11,245 nt of DNA, taken from positions 1-11,245 of the forward strand of contig CBDUQI010000194.1 of the NCBI GenBank assembly GCA_965369325.1, in the 5' to 3' direction. Positions within the stretch are counted from its first letter, which is position 1, and each line of letters begins with the position of its first letter. The stretch comes from CBDUQI01 sp965369325. Lineage in GTDB: Bacteria; Pseudomonadota; Gammaproteobacteria; Steroidobacterales; JBCBZW01. A program made the position numbers and the translations under genes. Below are positions 6,406 to 11,245 of this stretch, piece after piece. Under the pieces are notes generated by a model. It was not told where the DNA came from. It saw only the letters and a program-made list of their open reading frames with translations, and did no database searches.

Positions 6406-7320
6406 GTGAGCGATTTTACGTTTAAGAACAGAATGGACGGAGGCGGTACCGCCGAGCTTGAAGACTGGGGGATGAACTCAGAGTACGGCGTGTTGCGTGA
6501 CGTCCTGCTGGGGCCGCCAGATTACTACCATTGGCTGGAGACCAGTTCGGTCTCCAGGCGATCGATTCGGCTGGGGTGGAAGTTTGATAGTGCTGTGGCA
6601 CTCGACCAACATGCGCAAATGAGCGCGTGTTACAAAGATGCCGGCGTAAGAGTACATGTGTTGGACGCCGACCCGAATCTGCCGTATCAGATTTTCGCCC
6701 GCGACTCGTCCGTGATGACCCCGTGGGGCGCCGTCGTGACGCAAATGGGCCATCCCTGGCGCCGGGGAGAGTACGCCCCGGTGATTAAGTTCTACCACGA
6801 GAACAATATCCCCATTTACGACATGATCTCCGCTGGCGCGTTTGAGGGTGGCGATCTTCAGGTGGTTAAACCTGGCGTGATGTTATGCGGTTACTCCGAT
6901 ACGGATCGCACGTCTAAATCGGCGATCGATCAGATGTCGGGATGGGTTGAGTCAGAAGGCTGGGAATTTCATGCGTACAAGTTCGACCCGTTTTTTGTTC
7001 ACTCGGACGTGTTCTTTGTGATGTTGACGGAAGGGCTGGCGGCGATGTGCACAGACGTCGTTGAGCCAGAGCTGGTTGATTGGGTGAAATCAAAGAACAT
7101 TGAAATTGTTGATATCCCTTTTAGGGATGCCATGAATCTCGGCTGCAACGTCGTGGCGCTGGGCAATGACAAGGTGATTCTTCCGAGCGAAGCGAAATTG
7201 CTCAAAGAACGTTGCCAGGCGCACGGGCTGTTCGTTTATTCTCCGGATATTTCCATGATTTCAAAAGGCGGCGGTAGTTTACATTGTATGTGCCAGCCAC
7301 TGCGCCGTGATGCCGTCTGA
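6406..7320 (+). CDS. Guanidino-group-modifying enzyme (arginine deiminase/DDAH/amidinotransferase fold)
   Basis: Predicted cytoplasmic enzyme of 304 aa acting on a guanidino compound through a covalent Cys intermediate, releasing ammonia or an alkylamine and leaving a ureido product, or transferring the amidino group. Visible family marks: IFARD (96-100), FEGGDL (146-151) with the usual acidic residues, H199 in FFVHSDVFF, NLGCNVV (244-250), and the C-terminal GGGSLHCMC segment with the likely nucleophile C294 (C296 is nearby). The compact size is closer to DDAH and related hydrolases than to ArcA-type arginine deiminase (about 410 aa). Start: GTG 6406 with AAGGAA at 6395-6400, five bases away. 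An ATG at 6404 in another frame is followed at once by TGA. It is the first gene of a four-gene cluster with an amidohydrolase for ureido acids. Substrate not determinable here. Confidence 0.83.
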   Translation: MSDFTFKNRMDGGGTAELEDWGMNSEYGVLRDVLLGPPDYYHWLETSSVSRRSIRLGWKFDSAVALDQHAQMSACYKDAGVRVHVLDADPNLPYQIFARDSSVMTPWGAVVTQMGHPWRRGEYAPVIKFYHENNIPIYDMISAGAFEGGDLQVVKPGVMLCGYSDTDRTSKSAIDQMSGWVESEGWEFHAYKFDPFFVHSDVFFVMLTEGLAAMCTDVVEPELVDWVKSKNIEIVDIPFRDAMNLGCNVVALGNDKVILPSEAKLLKERCQAHGLFVYSPDISMISKGGGSLHCMCQPLRRDAV

Positions 7321-7386
7321 GCATGCCGCCCGTCCGTGCGCTCGACAGAAAGCACCGTTGTTAGCCTTTAGCGAGTTTACGCGCCG

Positions 7387-8631
7387 GTGGTGACCAGTGA
7401 GTTGAGCATTGATGGCCAACGCCTCTGGGATAGTCTCATGCGAATGGCTCAGGTGGGTGCCACCGCCAAGGGCGGCTGCAACCGCCAGGCGTTGACGGAC
7501 CTGGATAAACAAGCACGCGATCTGTACATCGATTGGGCGAAGCAGGCTGGTTGTGCCGTTCGTATTGACCAGATGGGAAATATCTTTGCTCGCCGCGCCG
7601 GCGCGCATGAGCATCTCCCGGTGGTAATGACCGGCTCACACATCGATACGCAACCCACGGGCGGCAAGTTCGATGGCGTGTATGGGGTGCTGGCGGGGCT
7701 GGAAGTGATCCGTAGCCTTAACGATCAGCGCATTCAGACGCTCGCGCCGGTTGAGGCCTGCATATGGACTAACGAAGAAGGCGCGCGGTTCTCACCGGCG
7801 ATGATCGGGTCGGGCGTGTGGGGCGGGGCGTTCGACTTGCAGTATGGACACAATCGCGCCGACAAACAGGGAAAAACTATCAAAGAAGAGCTTCGGCGAA
7901 CTGGGTATCTTGGGGCGGTGGCCTGCCAGCCCCACCCAGTGAGAGGTTTCTTTGAGGTCCATATTGAGCAGGGCCCTATCCTAGAAAAGGAGGGGCGGCA
8001 AATTGGCGTGGTTGGCGGTGTGCAGGGCATGCATTGGTATGATCTGATCATCACTGGCCAACCGGTGCATGCGGGGCCGACCCCGATGGAAGATCGTCAC
8101 GACCCGTTTATGGCGTTACACAAAATTGTCGCGGAGTTGTACGCCCTGATAGAGCGTTACGGCCCGCAGTCGCGTGTGACCTTCGGTGATATCAAGGCAG
8201 TCCCTGGCGCCCGCAATACAGTGCCGGAATCACTGGTTCTTGCCGTTGACCTGCGCCATCCGTCTCAGCAGACGCTGGATGAGATGGATGCGCGTTTTCG
8301 TGACATCGCAGCGCAAGCATGTCACAAGCGACAACTAGGCTGCGAGGTGCGCGATGAATGGCGTTCGCCAGCCGTTGTGTTCAATGATGAATGCATAGCG
8401 GCAGTACGTGATTCCACGCAGCGTCTGGGTTTTTCGTATCTGGAGATGACCTCTGGTGCGGGGCATGACTCGGTATATGTTTCAAAAGTGGTTCCAGCGT
8501 CGATGATTTTTATTCCTTGTGAAGGTGGTATCTCGCATAACGAAGCCGAAAATGCCACGCAGGCGGATGTGGAGGCTGGCTGCAATGTGCTGCTCAACGC
8601 AATGCTCGCGCTGGCAAATACTCCAGCATAG
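7387..8631 (+). CDS. M20-family Zn-dependent hydrolase, N-carbamoyl amino acid / beta-ureidopropionate type
   Basis: Metal-dependent amidohydrolase of 414 aa, normal for the AmaB/HyuC/allantoate amidohydrolase branch of M20 peptidase-like enzymes. These cleave a carbamoyl (ureido) group to free amine, CO2 and ammonia. Metal ligands are in place: H85 (GSHIDT), D96 (GGKFDGVYG), E130-E131 (TNEEGARF), H192 (EVHIEQGP) and H384 (GISHNE). Substrate- and dimer-contact marks are also present: H228 in PVHAGPTPM, R276-N277 in GARNTVP, and GAGHDS at 357-362. The GTG at 7387 (or the next codon, GTG 7390) keeps the family N terminus IDGQRLWDSL; no clear ribosome site is seen. The gap to the deiminase-like gene is 66 bases without a visible terminator. 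Downstream of a guanidino deiminase it would remove the ureido group that enzyme makes; the exact ureido acid is unknown. Confidence 0.9.
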   Translation: MVTSELSIDGQRLWDSLMRMAQVGATAKGGCNRQALTDLDKQARDLYIDWAKQAGCAVRIDQMGNIFARRAGAHEHLPVVMTGSHIDTQPTGGKFDGVYGVLAGLEVIRSLNDQRIQTLAPVEACIWTNEEGARFSPAMIGSGVWGGAFDLQYGHNRADKQGKTIKEELRRTGYLGAVACQPHPVRGFFEVHIEQGPILEKEGRQIGVVGGVQGMHWYDLIITGQPVHAGPTPMEDRHDPFMALHKIVAELYALIERYGPQSRVTFGDIKAVPGARNTVPESLVLAVDLRHPSQQTLDEMDARFRDIAAQACHKRQLGCEVRDEWRSPAVVFNDECIAAVRDSTQRLGFSYLEMTSGAGHDSVYVSKVVPASMIFIPCEGGISHNEAENATQADVEAGCNVLLNAMLALANTPA

Positions 8632-8664
8632 TTGGCGTTGCAACGACGAGAGAGTATCTCGGCT

Positions 8665-8699
8665 TGGCCATGCGCCTTTGTGGCCATGTAAAAAAGGAG
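8665..8699 (+). promoter_or_regulatory. Repeated TGGCCATG and strong ribosome site before the YjiH gene
   Basis: TGGCCATG occurs at 8665-8672 and 8681-8688. Because TGGCCA is self-complementary, 8665-8670 can pair with 8681-8686 around a 10-base loop. This possible hairpin ends just before an A run and the ribosome site AAGGAG (8694-8699), which lies three bases from the ATG at 8703. Folding could modulate access to the start. The two ATG triplets inside the repeats make the start choice uncertain. Confidence 0.35.
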
Positions 8700-8702
8700 A
8701 AG

Positions 8703-10076
8703 ATGATCGAATCGGGTGAGGCAACCGCGTTGGAAGGAAGCGAAAGGCGCCGGGCGCGCGTCAAATTCCTGGGCTGTTCGGCATTCGGGGTCTTTCTGTT
8801 TCTCATTCCAGTCTATTACGAGGGCGCCGGCACCATCGTATTGGGGATCGTCGTCAACGCGCTTAAAGGCCTGATTGGCGAACATATGGCGTTGTTTACT
8901 GTGCCTATATTCGTTATCGGCGCGGTTTTATCGGTGCTCTATAATCTAACGCCCAGAGCTTTCGCCGAACGGTTGCCGGGCTCAAAACACTTGATCGCAA
9001 AGCATTGGGTTTGGTGTGCGTTCGCGATCAGCGGTGGGGTTTTCTCGCTGGCGACATTCTTTGGTGTTGGTCCAGACTGGATAGTGAGTAAGCAGACCGG
9101 GGTAACCGCCTATATCGATGTGGCCGGTCTCATCTTTCTGTTGATCGGCCTGGGTTGTTTGTTTTTGCCGTTCCTGACGGACTATGGCTTCCTCGAATTT
9201 ATCGGCACGCTGTTTCGACGAACCTTCATCAGGCTGTTTAACCTTCCTGGTCGGGCTACGATTGATACGCTTGCCTCCTGGGTAGGCTCATCCAGCATCG
9301 CGGTGATAATGACGGGTCGTCAGTATGAACGCGGCTACTACACGGCCAGGGAGGCGGCCGTTATTTCGACCAACTTCTCCGTTGTCTCCATACCGTTTGT
9401 CGTCTTTGTGGCGCAAATTGCGGGCGTTGGAGAGTATTTTTTCCAACTGTACGCCAGCATGATTTTCATCTGCGTTGTCTGCGCCATCCTTACCCCCAAG
9501 CTGCCACCGCTTTCCCTGTTTCGGGACGAATATCACGCACCTGTCGGCAAGCAACTGAATGAGGTGGTGCAGGGGGATGTGACGCGATTTCGTTGGGCGA
9601 CAGAGCAGGCGCTGAACGTCGCGGCTAAAGCGGATGCCCCGCATGCAGCGCTCGGGAAGGGCGCGCTGGCCATGATGGATATCTTCCTGATGATGATGCC
9701 GGCGGCGATGACGATCGAATTTCTGGCGCTCGTAATCTTCCACCATACGCCGGTGTTCCAACTGCTGAGCTATCCGTTGATTCCGGTGTTGGAACTGTTA
9801 CGGGTGCCCGAGGCTGCGAGCGTCTCTCCCGGTGTCATTGTGGGGCTTCTGGATCAGTTTATTCCCGCGATAATCGCCGGGGATATTGACAATACTGTGG
9901 CAAGTTTTGTACTGGCAGGCCTGTCTGTCACGCAGCTGATCTTCTTCGCGGAAACTGCAATTCTGATCAAGCGGACTGAGATTCCTCTGTCGAACGCTCA
10001 CCTAATCGCCATTTTCTTTATCCGAACGCTTATCGCCTTGCCGTTGCTTGCGCTCTTCGCAAATCTTCTCCTTTGA
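8703..10076 (+). CDS. YjiH family multi-pass membrane protein (nucleoside-recognition/Gate domain), putative transporter
   Basis: Inner-membrane protein of 457 aa with about ten hydrophobic segments, the first at about 23-40 and the last at about 434-457. The segment at 192-226, with ASWVGSSS, MTGRQYERGYY and AAVISTNFS, is the conserved core I associate with YjiH proteins, which carry a Gate (nucleoside recognition) domain. The transported substrate of the family is not settled. A hydrophilic loop at about 268-317 separates the two halves. In this cluster the obvious inference is uptake of the compound degraded by the neighbouring enzymes. The ATG at 8703 follows AAGGAG closely; ATG 8670 and TTG 8664 in the same frame are alternatives that would add 11 or 13 residues. 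The stop codon overlaps a TTG of the next reading frame. Confidence 0.85.
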   Translation: MIESGEATALEGSERRRARVKFLGCSAFGVFLFLIPVYYEGAGTIVLGIVVNALKGLIGEHMALFTVPIFVIGAVLSVLYNLTPRAFAERLPGSKHLIAKHWVWCAFAISGGVFSLATFFGVGPDWIVSKQTGVTAYIDVAGLIFLLIGLGCLFLPFLTDYGFLEFIGTLFRRTFIRLFNLPGRATIDTLASWVGSSSIAVIMTGRQYERGYYTAREAAVISTNFSVVSIPFVVFVAQIAGVGEYFFQLYASMIFICVVCAILTPKLPPLSLFRDEYHAPVGKQLNEVVQGDVTRFRWATEQALNVAAKADAPHAALGKGALAMMDIFLMMMPAAMTIEFLALVIFHHTPVFQLLSYPLIPVLELLRVPEAASVSPGVIVGLLDQFIPAIIAGDIDNTVASFVLAGLSVTQLIFFAETAILIKRTEIPLSNAHLIAIFFIRTLIALPLLALFANLLL

Positions 10077-10102
10077 GCACTGTAGAGCATGCGGGACGGA
10101 CG

Positions 10103-11236
10103 ATGAAGAAATTGCAAGAAGTAGATACTGATACGGTGCGGGCACGCGGCTTGCCAGCGTCTGTGTTCATCGACCAGGACATTTATCAAGCTGAACGAAA
10201 TATTTTGTTTGCGCAAGGATGGGTGGGTCTTGCCAGTGCGCAGCAAATCCCCGAGCGCGGAGATGCGCTACCGGTCGAGATCGCCGGCTACTCGTTGCTG
10301 GCCGTAAGGGTGCGTGATGGTGAGGTCCGTGTGTTCCACAACGTGTGTCGACACAAAGGCGCGCCTGTTGTGGAGCGCCAGTGCAGCAAGCTGAGCGCTC
10401 TGGTATGCCCTTACCATCGATGGTCGTACAAGCTGGACGGCGACTTGTTGGGTGCGCCGTTTTTTCACGGTGAGCCCAATATCCCAATGACGCCGGGCGA
10501 GAAGAAGGCAAGAGGCCTGCGACCCGTGCGGTTCGCGGTTTGGTGGGACATCATATTCGTTAACATATCAGGTAAGGCGGTGGATTTTTCCAGCTTTATT
10601 GGTCCGCTGGATACTTACCTGAGCGATTATCATGCCGACAATCTCAGTTTGGTGGGCGTAACAGACTATCGGTGCAAGGCGAACTGGAAGTTGGCCGTCG
10701 ATAACTTCTTGGACGGCTATCACGTGCCGTTTCTTCATCCTCAGGCGAGCGGTGTCAAGTCGATATTTGGTCAGCAGGATCTAAGGTTATCCGACGATAT
10801 TCTGGGGCTTAGATTGGCGAACGGCGCCAATCATAAACCGCCGAAGGCCACCAAGCCACTACCCTCATTTGAGACAATTCCAGAAGAGCGCAAAGCCAGT
10901 CAACAATGGTTTTATCTGTTTCCTAATACACTGTTTTTTGTCGATCCCTGTTGGGTACAGACGATTTTCGTCAGACCTGCCTCGGCAACTCAAATCACCG
11001 AAACACTATCGGTGTATGTCGTTCATGCCGATGCGCAGGATGAGGGTTTCGCCGAGGACCGATTGTCCTTGCAGGCGGTGCTCAATGAAGTGAACAGACA
11101 GGATATCGAGCTGCTTGGGAAGCTTCAGAAAACGCGCAGTACCGAGGCAGCAGATCACGGGAACTTTGTTGAATGCTGGGACCGTACCAGTCAGAGGTTT
11201 CAGAGCCTGTGGCTGGAGAAGATGTCCAACGGGTGA
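10103..11236 (+). CDS. Rieske non-haem iron oxygenase, alpha subunit
   Basis: Oxygenase component of 377 aa of a Rieske-type (ring-hydroxylating/N-demethylating) system. It inserts oxygen with electrons from a separate reductase. The [2Fe-2S] Rieske site is C82-R-H84 and C102-PY-H105. The catalytic iron site is in NFLDGYH-VPFLH, with H207 and H212, and D334 in NRQDIELL is a likely third ligand. D200 is placed as the residue that carries electrons between subunits. The N terminus (LPASVFIDQDIYQAERNILF) resembles relatives acting on betaine, carnitine and similar quaternary amines, as well as aromatic-acid enzymes, so substrate type is open. The ATG at 10103 has GGGA six bases upstream. A TTG at 10073, overlapping the previous stop, would add ten residues. 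No reductase gene is in the window; it may follow, as a GTG at 11233 overlaps this stop. Confidence 0.88.
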   Translation: MKKLQEVDTDTVRARGLPASVFIDQDIYQAERNILFAQGWVGLASAQQIPERGDALPVEIAGYSLLAVRVRDGEVRVFHNVCRHKGAPVVERQCSKLSALVCPYHRWSYKLDGDLLGAPFFHGEPNIPMTPGEKKARGLRPVRFAVWWDIIFVNISGKAVDFSSFIGPLDTYLSDYHADNLSLVGVTDYRCKANWKLAVDNFLDGYHVPFLHPQASGVKSIFGQQDLRLSDDILGLRLANGANHKPPKATKPLPSFETIPEERKASQQWFYLFPNTLFFVDPCWVQTIFVRPASATQITETLSVYVVHADAQDEGFAEDRLSLQAVLNEVNRQDIELLGKLQKTRSTEAADHGNFVECWDRTSQRFQSLWLEKMSNG

Positions 11237-11245
11237 GTGTGGAGC

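Noticed and set aside
8322..8885. Minus-strand open frame of 187 codons across the end of the M20 hydrolase gene and the start of the YjiH gene
   Set aside because: It lies antisense to two well-supported genes, has no recognisable domain, and its composition is that of an antisense shadow.
1..11245. CRISPR arrays, tRNA/rRNA genes, insertion sequences or prophage genes
   Set aside because: By eye I saw no regularly spaced repeats, cloverleaf-type RNA, transposase or phage proteins; every long stretch is accounted for by ordinary genes.

Overview
The window reads as chromosomal DNA of a Gram-negative bacterium, most likely a marine gammaproteobacterium. This rests on a class GN (Gram-negative) sortase paired with a VIT/vWA target protein, a pairing known mainly from marine Proteobacteria, and on the generally high GC of the left half. 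All eight genes that I can support lie on the + strand; the minus-strand open frames look like shadows of these genes.

Left part (1-2850): a terminator-like hairpin at 5-37 sits directly before a two-gene sortase operon. The first gene (50-2128) encodes an exported VIT + von Willebrand A protein with a C-terminal sorting signal of the form FPATA plus membrane segment. The second (2125-2787) encodes its presumed dedicated sortase, coupled by an ATGA overlap. A stem-loop at 2826-2848 may end the transcript.

Middle (2936-6275): a DUF3291 protein (2936-3442) and a small exported protein of unknown function (3464-4015) form a probable pair. After a 169-base gap with an AT-rich patch comes a large exported protein (4185-6275). 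It combines YVTN-type beta-propeller repeats with a C-terminal cytochrome c peroxidase/MauG-like module carrying two CXXCH haem sites.

Right part (6406-11236): four genes in one direction look like a small-molecule catabolic operon. They encode a guanidino-modifying enzyme of the arginine deiminase/DDAH/amidinotransferase fold, an M20-type N-carbamoyl amino acid amidohydrolase, a YjiH-type multi-pass membrane protein, and a Rieske non-haem iron oxygenase. A reading that fits the order is: uptake by the YjiH protein, oxygenase attack (for example N-demethylation), deimination of the guanidino group to a ureido group, then hydrolysis to amine, CO2 and ammonia. The substrate is not known from sequence. 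A candidate extended -10 promoter with an overlapping dyad precedes the cluster, and this region is visibly less GC-rich in places than the left half.
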